Shown: positions 9,601-22,269 of the stretch, piece after piece
Position numbering within the stretch: position 1 is the first letter of the stretch
How the letters are laid out: the number at the start of each line of letters is the position of its first letter
NCBI GenBank assembly: GCA_034440615.1
Contig: JAOTOM010005153.1
Coordinates: 868,001 to 932,000 of the forward strand
Source of the DNA: Ashinkailepas kermadecensis
Taxonomy: Eukaryota; Arthropoda; Thecostraca; Neolepadidae
Direction: 5' to 3'
Length of the DNA: 64,000 nt
The notes under the pieces: generated by a model
Databases searched by the model: none
The model's input: the letters and a program-made list of their open reading frames with translations, nothing else
What the model was told of the DNA's origin: nothing
Program-made: the position numbers and the translations under genes

Positions 9601-12560
9601 TACGGGAAGGAAGAACTCAGAAAATGAGAGGTGGCCCTAAGACGGAAGAGAAAGCCAGTGGATATGAGAAGAGGTTTCGGAGACGCAAAAGCAGTCCCCA
9701 AAACGGGTTAGGTTCCACCAAGTTAGAAAAGGATGATCCAGGAAAGTGGCAGAAAGCACCTAATTCGGACGAGGACGATATAAGGTTGGAAATGAGACCC
9801 TATGATGAACGAGGAAGCCCCTAAAATAGGAGAGAATGGCAATTAGATAATAGGGATGGCTCCTAGGCGAGAAAGAACGCTTCAAGACGGGTAAGAAGAT
9901 CCCCAGGAAATGACAAGGTAACTGAGATAGGAAAGGTTGCTTGTAATTTGGAAGAGGAGGCACCTGAGAGAGAACAGGAGTCCACCGGGAGATAAGAAGC
10001 CACCCTTAAAATGGGCAAATATAGAATCAAAACGCAGAACAGGATACCCCGAAGACGTGAGAGGAGGCCCATAATTTGAAAACGAAAGCCTCTAGAAGAG
10101 AAAAGGAGGCCCCTGCCGGACTCGAGAAGAGTCCCTCGAGATGGGGTAGGAGGTCTCCAGGGCCGAATGAGGCCCCGACGACCGGAAGGAATTCCCAGGA
10201 AATGAGAGAAGGCCCTTAAGATGGGAGTGGTAGGTAGCAGGTATGGAAGGAGGCGAGGTTTCCCAAATTTAAAATCCCCTCAAGACGGGTAAGCTTTGCG
10301 AGGACAAAGGAGGAGGCCCACGAGGCGTGGCAGGAGGCCCCTAATTTGACAGAGGATGCCCCTGGAACATGAGAGGCAGCCCCATGCCATGTTAAAGGGG
10401 CCCCAGGATGTGGGAGGAGGCCCTCCAAAACGGGAGAGGAGGACCATTGAATATGGAGGAGGGTAGGACGCACGAGGAGACGTCCAAAACCGGTAAAGAG
10501 GCTCCGGGAAATGAGACGAGACCCCTAAGACGCGAGAGGAGGTCCATAATTTGCAAGAAGCCCCTGCAATGGCAGGAGTCGTGCTGGGGTACTTGAAAAT
10601 CACGATATGGGCCCAAAAGATCCGGCCGGGCCTCTGAAAATCACGCTGAGCCTAGGGGTACCAAAAATTCACGCCCGGACCATGAAAATCACGCTAGGGG
10701 CACGATAGGTCGTACCGTTCCCCAACAGTATCATTGGGACACAAATGAAGCCGGAGCAACGAAAAACAATCCGGACATGGATTATCACTCTGGGGCCCCA
10801 ACAATGACACCAAAAGCATCCAACACGTATTGGACCCCTACAAAGTGTCGAGGTCGCTAAAACTCGCGCTAGGGATCCAAGCAAATGACGTTGGGACACA
10901 AAAGATTACATTGGACTAAAAAAGTCGCGTCGCAGCCTTTGGAAATCTCACTGGGGACCAAAAAGGTCGCGCCTGGACCCCAAAGGTTGCAGCTGCCCCA
11001 AAAATCAATTCTAGACCGGAATGTCACTCTGCGCCCCCAAAAATCGGGTCAAAGTCCCCCCAAAACCCGTTGGGCACTGAAAAAGCGTGTCAGGCCACCG
11101 AAAAAAATCGCACCTGGAGACCGAAGAATCATACCAGGACCCAAAAACATCACATAAGGACCTTTAAAAAATAGAACTCGATGTCCAAAAGTTCACACCG
11201 AGACTCGATCGAATCGACCACAGCACCGGACAATTAAGAACAGGTCTGGAAAAAATTACCCGGAGGGCATTTATACTCCGAAAGGTGCCATCGGCTGAAA
11301 AAAAAGTCCTTCGGTGGCCGCAGTGACATATCAAAGGGGCAAATGCCCCCTCCCTCCTAAGAGGGATATGCTCCCAAGAATTGAGCCGAGGCCCCCAAAA
11401 GTCGCACTGGGGCCACAAAAATTCGCGTCGGTCCACCAGAATTCGCGTAGGGGTTCCAAGTAAATACGACGGGCCCCAGAAAACTCGCTCCGAGGCACGA
11501 AAATCTGCAACAGGTACCGCCAAGATCGCGTTGGGGCCACAGCTAAGTACAACGCGCCCCGCAAACTCGAACCGGTCCCACCAAATATCGCGCTCGGACC
11601 CACAATTTCTATCGGTAGTACCAAGAATTTGGTCTGGGCATCACAAATTCACGTCGGGGCTGCCAACAATTGGCGTCTAGGGCCCCACATAGGCACCGTG
11701 TGACCCCCAAAGTCGCATCCGTATCCGAAAAATAAAGCCGGAGCCCTACAAAATAAGGATGGATTCCAAAAAAAGTCCGGGTCAGGACAATAGTTCTGGA
11801 GCACCGAACATATCATCAGATGCCTTGACAAATCGCGTACGGCATCGAAAAACATACCGGAGCTCGAAGAAAATCGAGGTGAGATACAAAAACATGGCGC
11901 CAGGGACTCGAAAAATCAGGCCGGGATTCGGAATTTAAAGAAAATTCAGAAGAGATCCACAAAAATCGCGTTGAGCCCAGATAACTGGCGTTGGGTCCCG
12001 GAACCACGCGCCTGGGCGCGATAAGTCGCGTTAGGACCCATACAAATTGCACCAAAGCCCCAAAATCGTACTGGGGCCCCACAAATGTGCGTCAGAAGCC
12101 CCAAATAAACACAGCGGGGCCCTAAGAGCACAACGGGGACCGAAAATGCAACTGGCCCTGCAAAGCGCAGTCTCGCAAAAAGCGACAGGGCCCAAAAACA
12201 TGCGTTGCAGCCATAAATAAATATACCGGGAACTCTAAAAAAAAACAAACAAAAAAAAAAACACCGGAAGCTCTCAAGGCACACAGGGGCCATGCGACCG
12301 CACAAGGGCCTGAAAAGAGGCTGGGGCCGCAAAAAGCAACATGGTCCCAAAACGAACAAAAATACCGGGCACTAAGTAAACACATCGAGATCTTTGAAAG
12401 CGCCCCGACAACTAAAAAAAATCTTCGGTGCGCAAAAAAGCAACAAAATCCTAAAACGAGCGGGGGTTTCGAAAATGCGTTCGGCCTCTAACAAAAATGG
12501 ATTGCAGCCCTAAGACACATCCGTAGACGAAGAAATACGAAACGGGTCCAAAGAAGTACA
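9601..12560. repeat. Decayed minisatellite, about 20 bp quasi-period
   Basis: From 9600 to about 10570 the core is GAGGCCCCTAAGACGGGAGA-like with heavy divergence. From about 10600 to 12560 it changes to AAAATCGCGCTGGGGCCCC-like. Spacing stays near 20-26 bp, but copies share only about half their bases. I read it as an old continuation of the 21-bp array, possibly built from a second related unit. No coding. Confidence 0.7.
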
Positions 12561-14198
12561 CTCAGGCAGGGCCTCGGTTCGGTAGCCAACCTGGAAGCAT
12601 GTGTAATCAAAGATATGGTGCATCAAAGCTCAGCAGGTATCCGCATTTCTTCACCATAAAATATGGGAAGTAGGGATCGAAGTAAAAATATGGGAAGTAG
12701 GGAAGTAATGGTCGAATTTAATTAATCGAATTTTCGCAGCGAACGGCCAAACGAAGCATTTTATCACGCCAGATATGGCGCAAGTCTATCATGTGGCAGC
12801 AATTAGCAAAGCGTAGGAGGCCCAGCAGAATCCGTAGCATCGCACGAAGTGTGGCGAATGCGCCGAATGCGCAAGATGGGTGTGCACGTGCACTAACGTT
12901 GGCGTCGTGGCGACCGGGCACTATGAACTGAAATGTCTGAAATTTGAAAATTTTACATTTTAAAGTGATTTGTGTAGGTGTAATTTCAGCAGTGCGAGGT
13001 GACTTATCAAGGGATACCAAAAGAATACATTCGAACAGGGTGGCGGAGCTAGGGTTGAAATCCGACGAATCAGAAATGATAGTGGTAGATTAGGCCCCTC
13101 CACAGGATAATTCAGTTCATCACTAATTATTTTATTTAAAAAGGTCCCCTTTGACAAAATAGTGTTCGAAATCGGAAGACTTTATTGAGTAGGTGGACCC
13201 CTCCAAATACGTTTGCCCCCTCCCCTTCACGCAAATATAGGTGCGTCACTGGTCCCCCAATAATTTTTCAGACACGTACGCCCATGGAGCAAAGCCAACA
13301 TTGCGGGGACAAATTTCCACTCACAAGCATACAAAACAACACTGATGCCCCATATTAAATGGGAGGAATGGTGTTTTTACATGTATTTTCTTCCTACAAA
13401 AATGTCTTCTGTGATTACAGCCTGCATGATTAGAGCTTCCCAACTTCAATACCTTCTCAACGACATAATTTACAAAACGGTACAGCACAGCGATAACCAT
13501 GGGCGTGACGGCGTGGAATTCGAAGGTTATGCATTATTTATGCATTGTCATTGTTACATTGTTGCATTGCCATTGATGCATTGTTGTTTAATGCTTGTTC
13601 TTGCCGTGAATTTATTCGTGGATTATTTATTATTTTAGCTTATATGCCAAGTGCCTTGCAGCCAGCACCAAATGTTATTTTTAAAAAAAAAAATCCCTAA
13701 GATGACGATCAGAAAACCAATTCAATCCACTTCTCGTTGTCACCTTCGCGAAATTGTCGTCCTAGGACTGATAAATGATCGTTTAAGCTTGTTTATGAGA
13801 TCAAGCTGGTGGGAATGACTAACAGTAGTCATGAACCTAGCTATATTCAGTTAAACTTGGTGGACATAGAAGCGGGTTGATCAATGGGAGATATCTTCAA
13901 GATATGCTCAGCACGAGCCCCACCAGCTCGCTACAATCTAGATGCCAGCGGGAAGATTCTTCTCGTCGATATTTCTCAGCGAGAAAAAACAAAATTCTTG
14001 CTATCGCGTTTTGCGTAAATGATGCACCATGCCAAGAACAAACAAGACATCAATATGAAATCATGTTCCCATTCGGGAACTATACTAAGAGCCTAAAAAG
14101 CAATAGGAGGCCATAACACAGTGGAGGCCCCCTTTCGGGGATCAGGAGGCCCCCTATCAACATTGCCCCCCTGAAAGAATTTCGTGGCGACGCCACTG
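12561..14198. other. Right interior of the hAT-like element
   Basis: Anonymous sequence with a poly-A tract at about 13682-13692 and no transposase-like frame. Near the right end (about 14108-14175) GGAGGCCCCC words reappear, matching the left subterminal region. Confidence 0.5.
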
Positions 14199-14206
14199 GG
14201 CTCAGC

Positions 14207-17200
14207 CGTCTACCGAATCTATTTCGGTGAGAAGCGTGAAGTAAGTGCAATGGTAGCGCAGGTTCGCACTGTAAGTCGCTGCCTTATCACCCCATGTGCA
14301 TAAATAACAGATCAGGTCGGGCCAGACTGCATTTCACACCAAGCTTCACGTACAACGACCGATAGCGCACTGCCAGTGACTGCATTTGAGTCCACGGGGA
14401 ATAAATTGGTCACAGAGTTGGGAATCAGGTCTTAATATGCCTTAGAATGCATTTCAGTTGGATGACAGCCGGCTCGTGCAAGGTCGAGAGCTTGACTTAA
14501 CATTAGAAATGGCAGGAATCGTGTTACAGCATATTAAACACTGCAATGAGCCTAGCACGCTACGTCGCTTTACACAGTATAACACGCTTTACGCAGTATA
14601 ACAGGTTAAAATTACGATCCGGTCGATACAAAAATGAAATAATGTCGCACATCAATGACCTGAGAAAATATTGGGAACCATTTTCCAACAAAAGATACGC
14701 GAATGAAGCACAACGCCATCATGCGTCTTCCGGTGGTCGCAACAACCCGCCGCCCTAGCAAGATGTCAATTATTGGTGTCAAATCCGTATAAAGAAACCG
14801 AAGTCTGCTCTAACCGAAGCGTTTCTTCGTGGCGACTGTCTTCGAAGCGGACCTGGAATGGCGGCTGGTATTGCGAGTCCACTTATGTCTATGTTTGTAG
14901 ACTCATTACATGGCTAAAGTCCGGTTGGACTGCACTGGCACTTCACTGTGTGCAGATTAGCAGAGGATTGAGGTCAACGCTGGTGTGGCAAATGGTGTGT
15001 TTGATGTGGTGTTATCAGTCAATGCCCACAGGCAATCTCAGCAGCGGTGGTGTCGCATAGGCCATAGCCGTCGCATGACATTCTCCAATCTGTGTGCGTA
15101 GTCGGGACTTTTGGGCTCGTCAGCTGCTTCGGCTATATTGCGCCAATAGCTAAGCATTCTCCACTCCCCACCTGTGGCTGCACAGTACAGTTCTTTTAAT
15201 GCTGCATTACATTTTTTTTGGTGGGGCGGATGTTTTCCTTAATCGAATTTGAATACGAGCGCTAATTATAACGCTACCGGCCTGTTTAAATTTTATCAAA
15301 CTGACTAGCATAGTGAATATGGTATTTGTCAGTTATCAGTGGTCTCTTTTCTCGTCAGCACCGCGAATGCCAATGTCACTAATTGTACGATACGTTTTTT
15401 TCAGTTTGTAGTGTATTGTACTAACTGTGTTGGGCGATTCCCTTCTGGCTGCTTGAGAAAATCAAAGCCTTATACCAGGGCAAAATCACATACTGTAATC
15501 GTTTCAATTAAGCTATCACTTTCTATCGAAAAGGATCATATTTGAAATAAAGAGGCTCATGTATATTTATACATGCCGTACATGCTACAAGATGTGCATA
15601 AATTGAAAAGAAATCCGGATTAAAAGAGGATGGCAAAGAATCGGATCGGAAAAGAAAGGATCACATCGCCATGCAGTTAGTAGGGAGAAGGACGTCGGAA
15701 TCGATAAGATGGTAATGAGGGCATCACGGCTGACACGACCAGGCTATGCAAGAAATCAAGAGATGAGGACGCCAGGGTGGCACGTCACACGGGTAGGCAA
15801 CGACGGTGTGGGTGTCAGAGAACCACTGAAGGGCGGCGGGAACTTCGTGGAGCCACGCGGCCGACAAGGCCACTGAGTTGGCGCCGGTGATGAATTCGGC
15901 ACGCCACCAGCCTGGCACATCGTCTGTCAGAACATCGGCACACCCGCTTTGAATGAGCTGCCTCAAACTCGATTAGAAGTTGGGCGGAATCGGTGCGACT
16001 CTTAACGCACAGATTGGGAATTTACGAGCCGTCCCATCCATTAATGAGGTCGCGCTCTATCATCCAGACTGGAGAGAGCAGGAGGGCCAGACGTCCCGGG
16101 TGGCTGAGCGTTCAATCGCGTGCAGTTGTAGCAAGACCGAATTCCGTCGCTGGTGCTCGTGTCAAAAATTCAGTCGTCTTGCTTATTCGATCGATGTGCC
16201 GGTATGGCCACGTCTTGATCCAAACTTCTCGGCGCGTGCGGCTCGCAGCCACTCAATAGCTAAAGCGAACAAGGACGCCGCTGCACAGGATATGTGGGTC
16301 CAGATTGTCAGGGAGGCGAAACTTTGTGTGTTCGTGATCCGCCCGGGCTCCGGTGGCGAGGCGCTGGTGGCCAGGCGCTGGTGGCCACACTGAATCCACA
16401 AGTCCAACAGCACTTAGCACTTTTAACTTTTAACACTTTAACAGGTAACCCGGTGTGAGGATTTTACTTTGGATGGGATTAGGATTTCTAAGCGTGATTG
16501 GAAAGTTTATAATTATTTTTCCTGTGTTGAAAATGTCCAAAGTAATTCAATTGTTTTGGTTTTATCATAAAAAATGTTCAAAAAATGGAAAAGGGCTTCG
16601 TTAGTGAAACTCATTACATTTTTCGAACCGAACATGTTTCGTAAATCGTCAGAATGGTTCGTGACTTATGGCAAGGTACTTAACCTGAACCTGATTGGTG
16701 ACTTTTACCTTTATGTATGCCAGTATGTTAGAATATGTCTTCAGTTAGTATATCAACGATATTGAAACACGAAATCGCATTTGTTTCACGATCAGAGTCC
16801 CAAAACTATGTCGAGAACCGAATGACCTACCACACCCCGACACTGACCTATTTTTTACGTGACCTGGAAGGCCAAATAAAAAGGAAACGAAAAATGTTCC
16901 AAGTAGCTCTGGAGCCTGGAGGGTTCAAGGACGGGGCTACCTCACGCCGTTAACCGCATACCTCTGCCTGTCTCAGAACAAAAATAGTGAGGAGTCAACT
17001 TGACTTCTTGTCCGGCACTGCAAACGCCATGTTCGAACTCAGGCATGCTTTATGTCACTACGTCAGATGTAATTTCAATGCACATGTAACATCAGGGTAA
17101 CCCCTTTTGCATTTTTGTTTCAGATCTTCGATTTCCGGGAAACCTTCGATGTATTTTATGTTCAGTTTAAATATGCCATTTATATTCCCTAAACTCACTA

Positions 17201-17645
17201 TCACTTCCATCGAGGGCGGTGTTCCTGACTAAACACCTATCGGATATGTCGGTGCATCAGTGTTGCAGATATGTACCGCTTTTGGTGTAACTCACCCCCG
17301 TCATTTTGCCACAACACTCGGCTGTATGCAGCTACTTGATTGGTAGTTCATAAGCTAACTCATAGGTGGCAGCATCGTCGCACCGCAGTGAACAAAGCAT
17401 TCAGCAATGATCAACCGAGTTTGTTTGTGTATTGGGTGATTCACGACGCACTTTATGCACGTCCACGGTTTGTGGCGCCGCCCACACTGCTTCGCCGGTG
17501 GGCCGTGGGATTGGAAAATGTCCCGATAGGTGCGAGTGTTCCCCGGGACCTTTGGTACCGAGAGCTCAACACCTTAAACACTCAGCCAACCCGCCCCGAC
17601 TGATCGAGTTTATAAAGGCACGGGTGGTCAGATATTGATGCAGGT
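14207..17645. other. Intronic sequence, no gene seen
   Basis: No exon, RNA gene or repeat family could be supported. Short open frames (up to 137 codons near 15980-16393) lack homology and splice context. Confidence 0.5.
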
Positions 17646-17649
17646 AGAT

Positions 17650-17950
17650 ATTTTTCGATGGAAGATATGTGGGTTTGCTGCTAGGGGTGATTACTTGTTA
17701 GAATGGTAGAGAAAATGCAGCAGAAAGTAATAGCTATATATCATTATCCACGTATTTGCGGTTAGTCGATGTTCCGAGGGAATCAATCAAAACGCTTACC
17801 TTCAATTGACAGCGTGCTGAAATCCAATTAATAATATCTCTGCTATTTCTCTTTCACCCTCTTTAATCCACTCTCACCTTCTCCTTCCTCCCTCCCTTTC
17901 TCCCACCATTCCCATCCTCCTCTCAAGGCGACGTATAGAGCATGGACGCT
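17650..17950 (+). repeat. Dispersed repeat, plus-oriented copy of an inverted pair
   Basis: This segment matches the reverse complement of about 18360-18640 over some 280 bp. Shared words in order include ATGCAGCAGAAAGTAA, ATATCATTATC, ATATCTCTGC, CACTCTCACCTTC and the pyrimidine-rich tract with TCTCCC. The two copies are about 400 bp apart, so the RNA could fold into a long imperfect hairpin. The family is unidentified. Confidence 0.75.
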
Positions 17951-18230
17951 ACACATATTACACATTGTCACATATGAATCGCACGTAAATAAGACATCAT
18001 TATTACAGACTCAAGATCAGGTGACACATCTTCAATGACATCACATTTTGTGATTATATGCCGCTAAGTCACTCCGTGGCCACGCTTAATCCCTGCCAGC
18101 TTGTTGATGGTCGTTCGTTTCAAAAGTGCAGCACTTCAGAATCCCTGATCTGAACCTTTTGACGGGCAACTACATGCAGCTGATTGGCGTACAGAACGCG
18201 ACGTTCCAGCCGCCGTACATCCAGGTTCTG

Positions 18231-18238
18231 ACAGACAG

Positions 18239-18272
<34 letters not shown>

Positions 18273-18332
18273 CGACAGACCGACAGACAGACAGACAGAC
18301 CGACAGACAGACAGACAGACAGACAGACAGAA
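18231..18332. repeat. (CAGA)n tetranucleotide microsatellite
   Basis: About 25 copies of CAGA with a few CGGA and CCGA interruptions. It lies between the two copies of the inverted dispersed repeat, next to the minus-oriented copy. Confidence 0.97.
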
Positions 18333-18344
18333 TCTATGTGGCAA

Positions 18345-18640
18345 TGTGTACTCTTCGTAACACCGATGCTCGATTCGTCGATATGCGTGGAGGGTGGGGA
18401 GTGTGGGGGGGAGAAAGAGAAGGAGGGGGGGGAAGGCGAGAGTGGATGAGAGAGGGTGAGAGGGGAATGGCAGAGATATCGGTGGCTGGATTGCAATAAG
18501 CTGCTGATCAAATGTTGGAACTCGGATTGTTTCGCTCAAAACATCAAGTACAATGCGTCGATGCGTCGATATGCGTCGATAATGATAGATAGCCGTTACC
18601 TTCTGCTGCACCGTCTCTACGAACCTCACAGCTCATCATC
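18345..18640 (-). repeat. Dispersed repeat, minus-oriented copy of an inverted pair
   Basis: On the minus strand this reads GTGCAGCAGAAGGTAACGGC, ATCATTATCGACG, GATATCTCTGCCATTCC and a long pyrimidine tract, in the same order as 17650-17950. A 169-codon minus frame (18120-18629) spans this copy and the CAGA tract. Its start (QQKVTAIYHYRRI) matches a frame in the other copy (QQKVIAIYHYPRI), which could mean a decayed coding segment. Confidence 0.75.
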
Positions 18641-18659
18641 CCTGTCAGCGAATCCACTC

Positions 18660-20140
18660 ATCCTTCATCTCAAAATGTCTATCGACATCAGTATCTGACC
18701 CCCATGCATCCATAAACTCGGTCGATCGTTGCCGAATACTCTGTTCACTGCGGCGCGACGGTGCTGCCACTTGTGAGCCAGCTAATGAACTACCAATCAA
18801 GTAATTGCATACCGCCCAGTGTTGTGGCAAAACGACGAGGATGATGGGCACCAAAAGCGATACATATGTACAACACCAATGTACCGACATATCAGATAGG
18901 TGCTTAACAAGGAATGCCGCCCTCGATAAAAGTGATAGTGCGAAGAGTGAAAAAGGCGTAAACCTTGGTGACTTTAAGATGGACGGGTGGGCAACGAAAA
19001 TATGATTTGGGGACAAAAACGGTATGTTTGAACTCAGCATGACGATAAAGCACCGAATGATGCCCGGAAATTAAAGATCTGACACAAAAATGCACAAATG
19101 GGTCACTCCAATGTAGCACGGCATAAAAACCACCCCCACGGTGCCAATTATCTACAGAACGTCATGACAGCACGACCAAAGCTTATCTGGAAACTGGTAT
19201 CTGGTCAGAAACTATCCTGGGCAGTCGGCCTTCACTTAGAAGCACTGTCTTAAGGTTTCACCTTGCTATATTTCATCGATTACTTAACACTGGCTCGTAT
19301 CCGAAAATACTTCGTTTCGACGATTGAAGGTTGGACGGTTGACGGTTCCGCCAGGCTTGGGATGCCTCAGTAACAATTCGCGGGGACAGTCTATGCATTC
19401 GTACTTGTCACAACTCAAAATCTGCCGCAATTCGATGCAGATGAAAAACATCCGATTTCGACTTGCCGGCCGACGCCAATGATCGCTATAATGATGTAAT
19501 GCTCAGCCAGAGACACCCTGGGCTTGATGTCGCGTCTCGGAGCCATCAGCCTTGGCAGTAGTGGTGGAGCTACACATGTTGATGCATCAGAGCACTCTCA
19601 GATCATTGCTGATATTGGTGGAGAGTTCTTATCCAAATGCGAAGATTTCCTTACAACATCGATGCCTCGCACGTCTGACAGTATGTCATGTATTGTGCTC
19701 GTGTAGAGGTTAGGATAGTGATAGAATGCGACACTTGTGGACGGCTGATAGGTCGCTGATATTTCCAGGCATGCTGGAAAGCTGAATAAAGAGTCTCCAA
19801 TTGAGAATAATGGTAAGCTTCTTCACTTTTGTTTACAAATAGGAATCGAGGCCATTAACATGCCAAAAATGGAACGATTACTCAATGCATTATTCTTGGG
19901 AATGCTTCAATAACGAGTTAAGATTTATCGAGATGTGGGCGCAATATGACCAACGATATGGTCGACGCACCCATAAATCCCAATAACTACCTTTCACCGT
20001 ATTAAAAGTTAATGGAGCTGCACGTGCGTTGTACGAGACACGCCTATATTTACCCTGCTCCTTGATTACAGCGCTCGCTGAGCTTGAGCATTTTTCGTTT
20101 GGTTCTTATAACGTTTGGCTATTATAACACGAACTTCATG
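18660..20140. other. Intronic sequence, no gene seen
   Basis: No exon, repeat family or RNA gene could be supported. Confidence 0.5.
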
Positions 20141-20143
20141 ACG

Positions 20144-22265
20144 GCATAAAGACATAAAGACATAAAAGATCAGTGCAACTATGAGCCACAAGGGCCCTTC
20201 TTGGTTACACTCTGTACACTGAACCAGTTGTCCACCAAATGTGTTGATCAACTCTCCCTGGAATACAGAAAAACAAGCCCCCTATTCTTATAATGATTGC
20301 CTATGCTGTTCTTAAAGATGTTCAGTGTGTTGCTACTGACAATGGTTTCTGGCAGCTGGTTCCAGTGTTCTACTACCCTGTTGGTGAAGAAGGACTGTCT
20401 TAACCTTGTCCTGCTGTGATTAACTGTAATTTTGAATTGATGACCTCTAATTGCATCAATTCTATTAAATTCAAACAGTTCCCTGAGATAACCCTGTTCC
20501 TGACCATGAACAAATTTAAAGACCTCGATGAGATCTCCTCTCAGCCTTCTATATCTAAGTGAAAACATATTCAATTACTTCAATCTGTCCTCATATGCCA
20601 GGTTGCCCATACCATTCACCATTTTTGTTGCCCCCTTTTGTACTCTCTCCAAAAGCCAACAATCTTTTTCATAACTAGGGGACCAAGCTTGGGCACAATA
20701 TTCCAGATGTGGCCTGACATATGCACAATAAAGTTTCCTGATGACTTCCTCACTTTTGTATGATACATTCCTATTTATTGCCCCAAGCATTCTTAGTGCC
20801 TTCTTCCTGGCTTCTTTGGTCTGTTCTGATGCCCCCAATTTTGTGTTAAAAATAACACCTAAGTCTTTCTCCTGCTGAGTCACAGATAGTACTTGGCCAC
20901 CCATCAAGCATGGAGCCTTGATATGCTGCCTACCTACATGCATGATTTTGCACTTATCAAAATTAAATTTCATTTGCCATTTTTCGGACCACTTCACAAG
21001 CTCGTCTAAGTCTTTCTGCAGCAAGACCTGCTCATTGTGCCCTGTTATTGCCCTAAAGACCTTCAAATCATCTGCAAATTTCAAAACCTTACTGCTTAGG
21101 CCACTTTCAATGTTATTTTCAAACATAATGAACAATAGTGGTCCCAGTACTGACCCCTGGGGGACTCCACTAAGAACATTTTGCCATGATGATTTTGTAC
21201 CATTTAGCATCACTCTCTGCTGTCTATCTGAAAGCCACAACCCTATCCATTTTAGGATGTTACCCACAATACCATGGGCCTGAAGCTGCATCATTAACCG
21301 TTTATGAGGTACCTTGTCAAATGCCTTGCTAAAGTCAAGATATGCTACATCAACCTGATTTCCCTTATCAAATTGTTCTGTAGCAAATTAAAAAAAAAAG
21401 TCCAAGAGATTTGTGAGACACGATCGCCCTTTTCTAAACCCATGTTGAGTATCTTGAATCACTCTGTTTGCTTCCCGAAAACTAACTATTTTATCCTTGA
21501 TAATTGATTCAAGTACCTTGCAGACTAGTGATGTGAGGCTTACTGGCCTGTAGTTTTCAACTTTCCCTCTTTCTCCTTTCTTGAAAATAGGAACTACATT
21601 TGCCCTTTTCCAATCGGTTGGAATTTCATTTTGTGAAACTGGTCTACAAAATATTATTCTGAGTGGAATTGCCAATTCTTTTTCAGCTTCCCGCAATACC
21701 CTAGCATAAATTCCATCAGGTCCTGCTGTCTTGTTTGGCTTTATTTTCCTGACATAATTCAAAACAACATCACTGTCAATGAAATCAACATCATGTAACT
21801 GATCACCTGTTGCTGAGCTGTGGTTCACAGTTGGCAGATTAGTCACATCCTCCAATGTAAACACTGATTTAAACTGCTTGCTCAATTCCTCAACCATCTC
21901 ACCATCCTCACTCAATATAATCCCATTTACTTCCAGTGGACCAATTGTGCTTGAAACTTTACTTAGCTTGTAGAAACTAAAGAACTTTTTACTGTCCCCA
22001 TTACAGTTCCTAGCCAAATCCAATTCTTTTGCTCGCTTTGCTGCTCTGGTTTTCTGCTTCACAGCGTCTCTAGCTTTTTGATACAACCTTAGATTTACTA
22101 TATTTGAAGCTTCCTTAAATACTCTAAATGCATCTTTCTTAGCCTTAATTGCTTTTGTCAAATCTGGTGTAAGCCATGCTGGCTTTCCTACTCTTCTTTT
22201 GCGCCTTTTGCATCATCAACATTACCTCTTTAGCTACCTCTTCACCATCAATATTAGCAATGCAC
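20144..22265 (-). mobile_element. CR1-like non-LTR retrotransposon, 5'-truncated and dead
   Basis: About 2.1 kb of reverse-transcriptase ORF lies on the minus strand. It ends at 20144-20169 in three octamers (TCTTTATG on minus), a short 3' tail of the kind CR1/L2 elements use instead of poly-A. The 5' edge near 22265 falls inside the ORF, before the RT domain, so the endonuclease domain is missing. Clade assignment rests on general look (GVPQGSVLGPLLF, YRRLRGDLIEV, octamer tail); a related jockey-superfamily clade is possible. Confidence 0.85.
20248..22215 (-). pseudogene. Reverse transcriptase ORF2 remnant of the CR1-like element
   Basis: In order on the minus strand are KPAWLTPDLTKAIKAKKDAF, the RT finger KTAGPDGI, NVVPIFKKG, YRPVSLTS and HGFRKGRSC. 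Next come RT motif A (YLDFSKAFDKVPH, about 21347-21303), the GVPQGSVLGPLLF block, motif C FADD (about 21061-21088), and the C-terminal RRLRGDLIEV block. Three lesions are visible. One is a frameshift near 22205. The second is a frame change at a 10-bp homopolymer (21390-21399). The third is a TAA stop at 20575-20577, where the surrounding frame suggests a glutamate codon. RNA-directed DNA polymerase activity is the family role; this copy cannot encode it. Confidence 0.88.
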
Positions 22266-22269
22266 GTAG

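Larger units (their letters stand above)
8782..14198. mobile_element. hAT-like non-autonomous DNA transposon, 5.4 kb
   Basis: The ends form a terminal inverted repeat. The left end begins CAAGGGCGTCGCCACC and the right end, read on the minus strand, begins CAGTGGCGTCGCCACG, with 13 of 16 bases matching. Both are followed inward by runs of G and by GGAGGCCCC-type words. The element is flanked by an exact 8-bp duplication, GGCTCAGC, at 8774-8781 and 14199-14206. TIRs starting CAGTGGCG with an 8-bp target duplication are characteristic of the hAT superfamily. No transposase was found inside. The interior is mainly a decayed minisatellite (about 9000-12560) plus anonymous AT-richer DNA. Confidence 0.75.

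Noticed and set aside
9006..9701. A 231-codon minus-strand frame rich in ASFAILG
   Set aside because: Translation of the 21-bp minisatellite in the hAT-like element.
15980..16393. A 137-codon plus-strand frame
   Set aside because: No homology, no splice context, ordinary length for chance in GC-richer DNA.
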